DNA of 64,000 nt, from assembly GCA_910587815.1 (NCBI GenBank), contig CAJUNK010000004.1, positions 62,001 to 126,000 of the forward strand, written 5' to 3'. This DNA is from Candidatus Gastranaerophilales bacterium (GTDB lineage Bacteria > Cyanobacteriota > Vampirovibrionia > Gastranaerophilales > Gastranaerophilaceae). A program made the translations under genes and the position numbers. The notes beneath the pieces are model-generated. The model worked only from the letters and a program-made list of their open reading frames with translations, was not told the DNA's origin and did not search any database. Within the stretch, counting starts at the first letter, position 1. The number at the start of each line of letters is the position of its first letter. Positions 1 through 10,947 of the stretch are shown here, piece after piece.

Positions 1-631
1 CAGCATTTGCATTTCCACAAGCTCTATCGGCTCCTTCAAATACTACAATCAAATTGGCATCATCTCTATTATTTACCATTTGAAAGCTTACTGTTGGATA
101 AAGTGCTGTCTGCCAAGTATAAAAAGCGTTTCTAAGATTTGTATTATTATCACTATGTTGAATCCACACTTTAACAGGCATTTTGCCCCACATTCTTATG
201 TTCTGTAATTCATGAAGATAATCAACAGAACCTGAATTTTCTAAATTCTTCTTTTCATCCTGAGCCTGCTTTGCTACATCATACAACTTATTTGCCGGGC
301 GAAAATATGGTGAAGACGGTATATTTTTTGCTATAAAATCACTGTGAAACATCGCGCCTGAATAGTTTTTATCTAGAAACATAGATAAAGCAAGATAATA
401 GCGAATTTCAGCATTTCCTTCATTCCCGCGAAGTGCCTGCTTAAAACATTGAGACGCTTTATCAAAATCACTGTGACGCGCAAAAGTATGACATTCAAGT
501 GCATATTGGGGCTTTTTTGGGGTATCAAATTCCTGATTTTTCTTTAAAAATTTAAATTCAATCTTGGAATTTGCAAAAAAACCATAAGCTGTTATTGCAA
601 TTAAAAAATATAGAAGCAATTTCTTAAACAT
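1..631 (-). CDS. Partial matrixin-like/TPR secreted protein (C-terminus outside window)
   Basis: An open frame runs from ATG at 631 to the window edge without a stop, about 210 codons. It opens with a hydrophobic segment (MFKKLLLYFLIAITAYGFF) that looks like a signal peptide or anchor. Residues about 40-105 read like TPR helices (ARHSDFDKASQCFKQAL, then IRYYLALSMF). From about residue 150 comes WGKMPVKVWIQ, then AFYTWQTAL and DDANLIVVFEG. That is the layout of the first half of matrixin-like (M10/M12) metalloprotease domains in secreted bacterial proteins. The zinc motif HExxHxxGxxH would lie beyond position 1 and is not visible, so peptidase activity is inferred. The gene runs in the same direction as the HD paralogs behind it. 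Confidence 0.6.
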   Translation of the reverse strand, partial: MFKKLLLYFLIAITAYGFFANSKIEFKFLKKNQEFDTPKKPQYALECHTFARHSDFDKASQCFKQALRGNEGNAEIRYYLALSMFLDKNYSGAMFHSDFIAKNIPSSPYFRPANKLYDVAKQAQDEKKNLENSGSVDYLHELQNIRMWGKMPVKVWIQHSDNNTNLRNAFYTWQTALYPTVSFQMVNNRDDANLIVVFEGADRACGNANA

Positions 632-670
632 AAAGAAATTATATCATTTTTTTAATTCTTATGTAATAAG

Positions 671-3600
671 TTATATTCCATTACCAAAGATTAATATTGG
701 AATATCATTATCTTCAGCATATTTTCTTAAAAATTTAGGAATACTTTCATAACTTTGCCCATAAGCATACACCGCTTTTATGCGTGGATGGCACACAAGC
801 ATTTCATTATACTGTCTGTTGCCTCTTCTTGTTGCATGTGTTTCCATATAGCGGAACATATTATCAAATAGTTCATTGAGTTTTTTAGCAAAATTAGCAT
901 CCACATTTTCAATATCTGTTATGGATTTACAATTTTGAATTTTCTTCAATAAATTCACATATTCTTTGTCGCTAATTGGTACTGGCTGACCAAAAGCATC
1001 GGTTGTACCCATAGCTTTTTTAATAATGTCTGAAATATAGTTACGATATTGTGTTCTATCGCTTCTCCACACATCGTTTTTCAAATTTTTATCCACCCTT
1101 TGGTTTTTAAACAGATAATCAGCTTTTAAAAGGTCAATACCTTTGCCGTATCCTGTACCAAAATCTCTAAAGTATCCAGCATGGATATCATTAGAATTAA
1201 CATCTAATACAAAACCATGGTCTCTAAATACTCTATAGTGCTTGGCATCAATGTATGACGTACTTAAAAGAGCCTCTGTATCAATCATAGAGAATGTATC
1301 AAATTTACTCATTTGTTCTTCACGTTCAAGAGCATGGACAAGTGCTCTTAAATTTTCTTTTTTAGTACCTGAGGCAAAACCGTATCTGGAAAGGTCGTCG
1401 CTTGCAGAATCCATATAAATCACAGTGTTTTTAATACCATCAGCCGTTTTTTGAACACCATTTTTTACCTTTGATGCTTTAGGAATTTGCGTTTGCGGCA
1501 GAAGAATTTGAGATGAGTGAATTCTTTCCAAGTATTTATCCACCTTTGCGCTCATAGCGTCAAATGAATCTTTGTGCTTATTATAAAATCTATCGTTTGG
1601 CTGAACACCTTTCATATCAGCTTTACATAGAATTTTTGCCAATTCAAAAGTATTTGTATGACGTGCATCAAAGGCCACATCTTGTGCCAATGCTTCAAGC
1701 CGTTCTGGCGGCAGAGGGGATTTACCTTTGTTTATTCTTGCATTCATCCTATCCAGCCAATTATGAGACCTTATAAGCTCATATACTTTTAATCTTTCAT
1801 CTTCAGGAAGCTTGAATTTTTCCGTGATATAGTATGCATCAAATGCAGATTCAGCAGGGTGGGCAGCATCTCTCATGCGTTCTGCCTTTGTAATATCATG
1901 CAGCAATGATGCCATTGAAAGCACTTTTTTATCTTTTTTAGATAAATTTGCAAAATCAGGGTCTGAAACAACATTTTTAAACACCCTTAATGTATGTTCA
2001 TCAAGTGTATAAATGTGCGTAGCGTGCTGTTTTCTGCCTATTATACTTCTTAATTCAGGCAAACCTTGAAGGATGGAGTTTAAATCATCCTCAAATGCGG
2101 CTTCTGCGTTGCTTAATTTGCTACCATTTTTAGGAACAAGAGTAACTTTATTTGATTCTGTGAAATCTTTTACGATTTTTCTAACAACTTCTACCGCATC
2201 TTTTGTTTCCTGATTTTTAATTTCTTTTAATTTAGCGCCGTTATTTACATTTATCGGATAGCCTCTTAATGTAGTGATAATTTCTTCAGCTTTGCCTTTT
2301 TCTTTAATTGTTACATCAGCTAATTCAAAGCCAAAGTAATCCATCACCTTTCTTTTTTCGACATCATCCAAATCTTCAATTGCATCTTTTACACGCGTGA
2401 TAAATTTATCCCTTGGCATATCAAGCGTTACATCAACATCATCTAAATTAATGTTTTTCACGCTGTTTGATAATTTATTTAAGCCTTCATTAAATGCTGT
2501 TCTTTCAGCCTTGGTTAAAGGTTTTGTATCAATACCGATTGACCTTGATAGCTTAGAAAGTAATTTGCAATATTCATCCTGATTTTTTGGAATAAGAGGG
2601 AACATTTCGCTGGATTCATTTGTGAACGAGCTTGAATTATTTTTTACAAGCCTTGAAATTAAATCCTTTTTCTGTGCTATACTTAAGGCATTTACACTAT
2701 CAACACCATAAAGGTCTGCAAACCTTGCAAAGCTTAACATATCTGTATCGTAGTTTAATTTAACTAAAACATCTGATGATAAACCGTTTAATTTTTTAGA
2801 AAGTTCTTTGCCATTAATATCTGCCGATGTTGCAACACCTTCTATGGTTTTAATGCCGATATGTTCCATAACATCTTTTTTCAGAGACCTTAAGAATTTT
2901 GCACCTTTTTTGGGGTCAAAATCCTCATTTTCAAGAAGTTCTTTAAGCCTCCAACTATCTTCTACATTACCCTTCTTTAAGGCTGATACAAATTCCATAG
3001 TTCCTTTTGCATCAAAGTTCTTCTTGTTCATCATCCTGAAAGGATTAATTGTATTTATTGCAAAGGTGCTTCCTTGATTTATTTGCTTATTCATTAAATC
3101 TGCATAGGCAAAGAATCTTTTTGCTTCTTTAGGATTTTTCAGATAGTTTTTGTATTCTTCAACTATGTTTGTGGCTGCATAAATTGTACTTGTGTCATAT
3201 TTTTTCTTTAATTTCAAGAAATCTTCAAATGAATTTATATCAATAGCACCATTGTTATTTGCGGTTTTTAAAAGGTTGCCTATGTTATAAGAGGCAATTT
3301 TGTCTCCTTTTAAATTGGATGGAGCCAAATATCTTAGCATTTCTACAGCATTAGCATCTTTTCTGTAATTTGCAATAATGTCGCTAGTATCCAAAGAACT
3401 ACAACTTGGAAATACTCTTGCAATAACTGCCCTAAGGTCAGCTTCACTTGTAATTGTATCATTGAATGCTTTATCCAATGTAACGCCATTTAATATATTA
3501 TTAGCTTCCCTGTCTAATTGCACATTAGATGCGGGTTTAATAAATGCATCATGGGAAAAATTATGCGTATATAGCCTGCCTCTTGGTGCAGGAGGCTTGG

Positions 3601-4068
3601 GCGCAGGATTGGCTCCAGTTCCTGGCATAGGACCGCTTGGTCTGCGCTTTGGTCCAGGTAGCGGATTTGCTCCTTTTCTACCATGGTAAATAAATATACA
3701 GCAGCACCAGTAATTGCAACACCTGCTGCAATTGCAACTCTTCTTCTGTTTTGGCCTTTTTCGGTATTACCGTCAAAATATTGTTTAATTTTTTGTATAA
3801 AATTCTTTTTAGGTTTAGATTCATTTTTACTTGAAAGTTCAGCCTTATCGTTATTAAGCTTTTGGAGAACAGGAGCGTTTTTCACCTGCGGTGTTTAATT
3901 TTGCACAGAAGCAGATTGGGCAGGTTTAACATTTTGGGCAGGATATGGCGCATTTTGCTGAATATTTTGCCCCTTTGTTTGAAGCAATGTCATATTAGCC
4001 TGCGAAACAGGCGGCTGCCTGTATTGTAAATTGTTCATTGACATGTTGTTTTGAAAATTACCGTTCAT
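671..4068 (-). pseudogene. Broken HD-domain membrane-anchored paralog (copy 1)
   Basis: Read from ATG 4068, the frame has a Q/N/P-rich start (MNGNFQNNMSMNN), meets an in-frame TAA at 3895-3897 after 57 codons, and continues in the same frame through a basic amphipathic stretch (KKNFIQKIKQYF) and a membrane segment (AIAAGVAITGAAVYLF). Near 3684 one base appears to be missing: the next part of the protein (HGRKGANPLPGPKRRP, a proline-rich linker) is in another frame and runs on as 985 codons to the stop at 671. Comparison with copies 2 and 3 shows these are pieces of one gene. The HD domain is present (TLDEHTLRV; LLHDITK; AKILCKADMKGV), as is the C-terminal block (RQYNEMLVCHPRIKAVYAYG). The 985-codon part has no convincing Shine-Dalgarno at its ATG (3628), so a pseudogene is the simplest reading; sequencing error is the alternative. 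Confidence 0.75.
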
Positions 4069-4175
4069 TTAGCGCCTTTATCATAAAAAACCTAGCGTAT
4101 AATTATAAAAACGCTAAAATATTAAAAATTTCCTTACATACTAATATTTTTTAAGACATATTACAATTATAAATT

Positions 4176-7100
4176 TTATTTGCCAAATATAACAATTGGA
4201 AGATCATTTTCGTGTGCGTATTTTCTTAAAAATCTAGGAATACTTTCATAACTTTGCCCATAAGCATACACCGCTTTTATGCGTGGATGGCACACAAGCA
4301 TTTCATTATACTGCCTTCCCCCATGTCTTTTGCCTGTTTCCATTAAATTGAATACCTTTTCAAGAGCATCAGCAAGATTAGAATTTATGTTTCTAATATC
4401 TGTAATAGATTTGCACCCTGAAACACTTCTCATAAGTTCAATATAATCTTTATCATCCATTGGAACCTTTTTGCCCCTTGCAATTTCTGTTCCAAGTTCT
4501 TCTTTTATGCAGTGGGAAATATAATCTCTAAATTCAGTCCTATCACGCCTAAACCAGCCTTTTATGTCGCATTTTCTCTGACCTGCAAACAAATAATCCG
4601 CCTTGATTAAATCTGTATTTTTGCCATAGCCAGAGCCAAAATCTTTGCAATATCCAGCCAAAATATCTGAAGGATTTGTATCAAGAAGCAGACCTTGCCT
4701 ATAATATGTTCTATAATCCCTTGGATTGATATAAGAAGCACTTAAAACAGCATCAGATTCAATTAAAGATGTTGTGCTTAATTTACCAAAATCAGCTTTT
4801 CCTTTATCATCCCTTGCAATAGCGTGGGCAAGTGCACGACAATTTTCTTTTGTAGCGCCAGCTTCAAACCCATATTTAGACAAATCATCATCAAGTTTAT
4901 CCATATAAATTACAGTGTTTTCAATACCATCAGCCATTTTTTGCACGCCATTTTTAATTTTTGATGCTGGTGGGATTTTTACCTGTGGCAGCATTATTTG
5001 GGTTGAATGAATTCTGTCAAGACATTTTTCAACTTCTTTAGAGCATATTTTAAACGCTTTTTGTTTGTCTTCATCAAAGAAAACGCCATTTGCTTCTACT
5101 GCTTTTATATCTGATTCACATAAAATTTTTGACAATTCAAAAGTATTGGTATGCCTTGTTTCAAAAGCAACATCCTGCGCATAGCGTTTGAATTTTTCGG
5201 GCTTATCTGATGCTTTATTTAATTTTTCAAGCCAATCATGGGATTTTATTAATTCATAAACTTTTAATTGCTCATCTTCTGTAAGGTCAAATTTCTTTAA
5301 AATGTAATATGCATCAAATGCAGATTCTACAGGATGCAATTTATCTACAATGCCTTCTGTTTTAGTAAAATCATGCATTAAAGATGCAATGGTTAAAACT
5401 TTTTTATCTTCTTTTGATAATTTTGCAAATTTTGGGTTTGTAATACATCCTTGAACTACCCTTAATGTATGTTCATCCAGGCTATAGGCCTGTCTTCCGT
5501 GTTGTTTCCTTCCTATAATGCTTCTAAATTCAGGAAGCCCTGCTAAAATATCATTTAAATCATTTTCCAGTGCTTTTTGTTCAGCCGTCAAAGGAGCACT
5601 GTTTTTTGCTGTTAATTTAACAGTATTGTTTTCAGAAAAATCTTTAACAAGTTTGGTCACTTTATCTAAAGCTTCTTTTGTCTTTTTATCAAGATCTTTT
5701 GGCGCCTTGCGTGATGAAGATAAATCTACAGGATAGCCTTTCAGTGTTTTTATAACCGTATCGTCTTTTTTCTTCACAGATGCAATTTCAAAACCAAAAT
5801 AGCCTGTAATTTTTCTTTTATCTTCATTATTCAGGCCATCAAGCGTTTTTGAAACCTTTTTGATAAAGTCGCTTCTTGAATTATCAAGCGAAATTGTAAC
5901 ATCATTAAGATTTGCGTTTTGCAATGATGTCATAATGTTTTTCAAACCTTTATTAAAAGTGGTTTTTTCAGCAGCACTTAAAGGTTTTGTAGAAATACCT
6001 ATTGATTGCGCTAATTTTTGTAAAAGTTCGCAATATTCTTCTTTATTTTTAGGTAAAAGCGGAAATACTTCATTATTAATACCGGAACCAAATGTTTCAT
6101 CAGCATTTTTAATAAGTCTTTGCATTAAATCTTTCTTTTCATCCAAAGTTAATTCACTGATATCTGTTTTGGATGCATATTTTGAGAATCTTAAATAGTT
6201 CATTGCATCACTGTCACCTTTGAATTTATGAATTATTTCTTTTGGAATTTTATTTAATTTTTGCACAGCAGTACCAGCATCTATATCGTTTGAAATTAAA
6301 ATATTTGCTATAGATTTAAATTTTACATTCCCAATTATATCTTTATCTAAATCATTTAAAAATTTTACACCAACTTTTGGGTCAAATGCTTCATCTGCAA
6401 TAAGGTTTTGTAAAGTAAACATCCTGTGTCCTACAGTGTCGTTTTTTAATGTATACAAAAATTCCATCGTATCTCTAGGATTAAATTTATCTTTCCTTAG
6501 CACCGCAAATGGTTTTATGGTATTATATTCAGCTTTTTTATTTATCTTTTCAATAAGGGCAATAAACCTTTTTGTTTCTCTAGGATTTGCCGCATAATTT
6601 CTGTATTGCATACCCATATTAAACATAGGCAATACATCTTCATCCAGCGTTTTTAATTTCACAAAGTCTGAAAAATCATCCATATTGATTTTTTTAGCAT
6701 CACCAATTTGATGGAAAAAACTTGTTAAGTCACCAATTTGGGCAGAATAACGAAGATTATCGCCAGTTAAAATACGCAACGCATCTACTGTATTTTTATC
6801 TTTTGAGTAGCGCTGTAAAATTCCATCAAAGGCATCATTTTTGGCATTAGGAAACAATCCTTCCAGCGCCTTTTTAAGCTCATCTTGATTTTTAATTTCA
6901 CCACTAAAGCCATTTTTCAGACTGATACTGTTAATTGTTTTTGATGCCATTTTATCAAGTTTTGCATCAGAAATTCTTTTTACAAAAGGTTTTGTAAATG
7001 GTTTTGAATCACCTTTTTTAATAAAATATACAGCACCCAAAACCCCTGCTACAAGAGCACCGCCGCCTGCCATTACAAGTTTTTGTTTATTTGTAATTTT

Positions 7101-7313
7101 ACCATTTTCATCTTTTTTAAAAAAATCTTTAACCTGATTTAAAAAAGTCTTTTTAGGTTTAGTACTGAGTTCTACGGTATCACTTACGGGATTATTAATA
7201 TCAACATTTGGTTTTATAAAAGAATTTTTATTTGCAAGATCAACTGTTTGGTTTATAAATGTGCCAAACACCTTATTATCTATTTGATAATTTTGCAAAA
7301 TATTGTTATTCAT
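4176..7313 (-). CDS. HD-domain protein with N-terminal membrane anchor (copy 2, intact)
   Basis: Intact 1045-residue member of the tandem family. Layout: a short polar tail with a DTVELST motif (about residues 47-53), a basic amphipathic segment (KKTFLNQVKDFFKK), one membrane span (about 78-98, AGGGALVAGVLGAVYFI), a long helical middle region of unknown fold, an HD domain around 605-740 (SLDEHTLRV; MHDFTK at about 645-650; HPVESAFDAYYI; SKILCESDIKAV), and a C-terminal block of about 50 residues (RQYNEMLVCHPRIKAVYAYG). The HD part reads most like that of GlnD uridylyltransferases, but no nucleotidyltransferase domain is present. HD domains usually hydrolyse phosphomonoesters or phosphodiesters; the substrate here is unknown. 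With one anchor and a short tail, the bulk lies on one side of the membrane; which side cannot be told. Confidence 0.8.
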   Translation of the reverse strand: MNNNILQNYQIDNKVFGTFINQTVDLANKNSFIKPNVDINNPVSDTVELSTKPKKTFLNQVKDFFKKDENGKITNKQKLVMAGGGALVAGVLGAVYFIKKGDSKPFTKPFVKRISDAKLDKMASKTINSISLKNGFSGEIKNQDELKKALEGLFPNAKNDAFDGILQRYSKDKNTVDALRILTGDNLRYSAQIGDLTSFFHQIGDAKKINMDDFSDFVKLKTLDEDVLPMFNMGMQYRNYAANPRETKRFIALIEKINKKAEYNTIKPFAVLRKDKFNPRDTMEFLYTLKNDTVGHRMFTLQNLIADEAFDPKVGVKFLNDLDKDIIGNVKFKSIANILISNDIDAGTAVQKLNKIPKEIIHKFKGDSDAMNYLRFSKYASKTDISELTLDEKKDLMQRLIKNADETFGSGINNEVFPLLPKNKEEYCELLQKLAQSIGISTKPLSAAEKTTFNKGLKNIMTSLQNANLNDVTISLDNSRSDFIKKVSKTLDGLNNEDKRKITGYFGFEIASVKKKDDTVIKTLKGYPVDLSSSRKAPKDLDKKTKEALDKVTKLVKDFSENNTVKLTAKNSAPLTAEQKALENDLNDILAGLPEFRSIIGRKQHGRQAYSLDEHTLRVVQGCITNPKFAKLSKEDKKVLTIASLMHDFTKTEGIVDKLHPVESAFDAYYILKKFDLTEDEQLKVYELIKSHDWLEKLNKASDKPEKFKRYAQDVAFETRHTNTFELSKILCESDIKAVEANGVFFDEDKQKAFKICSKEVEKCLDRIHSTQIMLPQVKIPPASKIKNGVQKMADGIENTVIYMDKLDDDLSKYGFEAGATKENCRALAHAIARDDKGKADFGKLSTTSLIESDAVLSASYINPRDYRTYYRQGLLLDTNPSDILAGYCKDFGSGYGKNTDLIKADYLFAGQRKCDIKGWFRRDRTEFRDYISHCIKEELGTEIARGKKVPMDDKDYIELMRSVSGCKSITDIRNINSNLADALEKVFNLMETGKRHGGRQYNEMLVCHPRIKAVYAYGQSYESIPRFLRKYAHENDLPIVIFGK

Positions 7314-7404
7314 CCGCTATTTTTTAAAGAAAACTTTTACCTTATATATTATATAAACAATTTTTAAGGTAAAAAATTGCCACAAAAATTTCTGTTCTGC
7401 TCCT

Positions 7405-10400
7405 TTATTTACAATCGCCGAATAATAAAATCGGAATATCATTATCTTGGGCATATTGTCTTATAAATACAGGAATGTCTTCATATTTTTCATCATAGGC
7501 AAATGAACCTTGAATTTTTGGACAACTTACAAGCATTTCATTATATTGTCTGCCGCCATACCTTTCACCTGCTTCCATTGAAGAAAATACATTATCAAGC
7601 GCATCTGCAAGTTTTGGGTTTGTTTCCTTTATTTCTGTTATAGATTTTGCAGATTGAATTTGTTTTACCATATTTGCATATTCTTTATCATTTGTAATGC
7701 CCATTTCTTTTTTAATAAGGTTTGAAATATATTTCCTGTATTTTGTTCTGTTATCAAAAGATTTTCTATCACCATGGAAAAGATAATCGGATTTTAAAAG
7801 TTCAATATCTTTTTTGCATCCTGTGCCAAAATCCTTGTAGTATCCGGCATGGATATCATTATAATCCACATCCAAAACAAAACCTTGGTTTCTAAACACT
7901 TTATAGTTATTTGCATCAATGTAGGATGCGCTTAAAAGTGCATCAGAATCTATTGAAGAAAATGTATTAAATTTACTCATCTGATCCTTATTAACAAGCG
8001 CATGAACAAGGACTCTTAAATTTTCTTTTGTAGTACCTTTTTTAAAGCCATACTTTGACATATCACCTTTAATATCATCCATATAAAGCACAGTGTTTGT
8101 CACACCGTCTGCCGTTTTTTGGATGCCATTTTTGATGGCTGATGCTTTTGGAATCCTTGTCTGCGGTAGAATGATTTGAGTACTATGAATACTTTCTAAA
8201 TATTTATCTACATAAGCGCTCATCTCATTAAATGAATCTTTATGTTTTTCAAAGAAAGTACCGTTTGGCTTTACTGCTTTCATATCTGCTTCACAGAGAA
8301 TTTTTGCTAAATCAAAAGTATTTGTATGACGTGCATCAAACGCTACATCCTGGGCTAATTCCTGCACTTTTTGAATAGGGAACGCAGTGCCATCTTTTGT
8401 TTTGGCGCACATTCTATCAAGCCAGTTATGAGATTTTATTAATTCATAAACTTTTACTCTTTCATCTTCTGAAAGATTTAATTTTTGTGTGATATGAAAT
8501 GCATCAAAAGCAGATTCTGTAGGATACATTGCATCTCTTAAACCTTCTGCCTTTGTAATATCATGCAAAAGGGATGCTAATGATACAACTTTTTTATCGC
8601 TATCGGATAATTTTTCAAATTTAGGATTTTGTGTTACACCCTGAAACACCCTAAATGTATGTTCATCAAGTGAAAATACGTGCGTTTTATGTTGTTTTCT
8701 TCCAATTATGCTCCTAAGTTCGGGCAGGCCTTTAAATATTTCATTTAAATCAGCTTCAAGCGCTTTTTGTTCAGACGTTAAAGCGGCACCACTTTTTGAC
8801 ACTAATTTTACACCATTATCTTCTGAAAATTCCGCAACTATTTTTCTTACATTTTCAATAACTTTTTTAGTTTCATCACTTTCAATTTCTGCAAGTTTTG
8901 CACCGTTATTTACATTTATAGGATAGCCTTTCATAGTGTGCAATGTATGTCTTAGGCCGTTACTTTTACTTGGGGCAATATCTTGAAGTTCAAAACCAAA
9001 ATAATCCATCACCCTTCTTTTTTCAATATCATCAAGATTTTCCATGGCTTTTCTTGCCTTTTGGATAAAATCCTGCCTTGGGATATCAAGTGCAAAATGC
9101 ACATCATCAAGGTTTGCCTTTGAAATATTTGATGCAGCACTTTTCAGGCCAGCTTCAAAGGCTTTTTATTCAGCTTCTGTCAAAGGTTTTGTATCAATAC
9201 CGATTGATCTTGTTAATTTTTGCAACAACGAACAGTAGCTCTCCTCACCTGTTGGAACAAGGCGAAACATTCGGCTCCAATCATTATTTTCAAGTTCACA
9301 AACATTCATTTTTACAAGCTTTGAGAACAAATCTTTTTTCTGTGTTATAGTTAGGGCATTTATATCATCAACTTCAAAGAGATACGGAAATTTATCAAAG
9401 TTTAATATATCACTATCATGGTTAAATTTAGCTAAAACATCCGGGGATAGGGCATTTAATTTTTTAGAAAACTCTTTGCCGTTAATATTTTTTACTCCAA
9501 CATTTTCTATAGTTTTAGCGCCAACCTTTTCCATTGCTTCTTTCTTTAGTGAATTTAAAAATTTCGCAGCTGTCTTTGGATCAAAATTAGGTTTTAAGCT
9601 CAATAAACACCCAAGATTACCACTATGCATATTACCTTCGTTTAGAGCGGATAAAAATTCTATTACGTCTTTAGGATTGTGATTATCTTGTTCCAGCATT
9701 CTGAATACATCAATTACTTTAACCATAGAATATGGATCTGGATCCCTTATTTGTTTTTCTGCTAAATCTGCATAAACAAACAGTCTTTTTGCATCTTCTG
9801 GATTTTTCACATAATTTTTATACTCTCTAGCAAGACTTAATGGTCTAAAACATGGGTTTATGCTGTAATTTTTCTTAAATTTTAAAAATTCTTTAAAAGC
9901 ATCTACATCAATTACTGCACCTTCCAAGTTCATATATTCAAAAAGACTTGGTATACTGTGCTTGGAATCTATTTTTACTTTGAGATTGGGTTCACTTATA
10001 TATCTCAGCAATTCTGCAATATTAGCATCTTTATTGTAGCAAGCAATAACCCTGTTCACATCTTCGGAATCAAACTGTGGAAATGCAGATGCCAAAACTT
10101 TTCTAAGGTCTGCTTCATTTGTAATTGAATCATTAAATACTTTATCAAGCGTAACAGCATCTAATATATTTTGCGCTTCAGCATCCAACTTTGCATTATC
10201 CATGGGTTTAATCCAGGGATTGCGTGAAAAATCATAAACCTCTCTGTTGCCACTTTGCAAAATTGGCAAAGGTGCAGATTGGGTTTCGGGAACCGCTTTA
10301 ACTACCGGTATAGGTGCAGAGGCTGGCTGTAGCGCAGGGGCGCTAGCTTCACCTTTGTGCACAATTGGGGCAGGCGCAGCAGGATGCCCAATAGAAGTTT

Positions 10401-10830
10401 TGGATTTACCTTTTGATACGCCAGGATGGGCCTTTGGAACATCAGGTTTTATCTTTGGAGCAGGTGTCTGAGGTACGATATCATTGATTTTGCCTTTTGG
10501 GGTTGGCAGTGAACTTACTTGTTTTTTCCCATGAGACAATAAGTACAGTCCAGCAGCGGCACCTATACCGAGCACGGTGCAGGCGATTGCTGCTTTACCA
10601 TCACCTGACATTTTGCCGTTTTCATCTTTTTTGAATATGTTTTTTACCTTATCAATAAAGGTTTTATTTTCCTGTTTTTTAGATGTAAAAGAAACGGTAT
10701 CCTTTTTAAGGCCGCAAGAATTTAATTTTGCACTATAAGGATTTTTAGATGAGACAGTTTCATTTTTGTCATTACCTGTTTTAACATCATACGAAATACT
10801 GCCATTGTTTAGTGAAAAATTACTATCCAT
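7405..10830 (-). pseudogene. HD-domain membrane-anchored paralog interrupted by one TAA (copy 3)
   Basis: A single frame of 1142 codons from ATG 10830 to the stop at 7405 is broken only by TAA at 9166-9168. The codons on both sides match the paralogs: SIGIDTKPLTEAE, then the stop, then KAFEAGLKSAASN and DDVHFALDIP. The N-terminus carries KKDTVSFTSKK (about residues 37-47), a basic amphipathic segment (KTFIDKVKNIFKK), a membrane span (CTVLGIGAAAGLYLL) and a proline/alanine-rich linker. The HD domain (SLDEHTFRV; LLHDITK; AKILCEADMKAV) and the C-terminal block (RQYNEMLVSCPKI) lie downstream of the stop. TAA is a normal stop elsewhere in the window, so a recent nonsense mutation is likely; readthrough or a sequencing error are alternatives. 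The 565-residue C-terminal part has ATG at 9102, but no strong ribosome site was seen. Confidence 0.8.
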
Positions 10831-10947
10831 TGTTTAATCTCTCTAAAAAACTGTTGTAAACTCTCTTATAAGTTTATAAAGTTTTTTCTATAGAAAAAAT
10901 TGACAAAATGGAGTAACATTTTTTAACAAATTTAATATTTTATAAAC

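Noticed and set aside
7405..9102. 565-aa ORF as an independent HD-domain gene
   Set aside because: It is in frame with the ORF upstream and separated only by one TAA and 21 codons that match the paralogs, so both belong to one broken gene.
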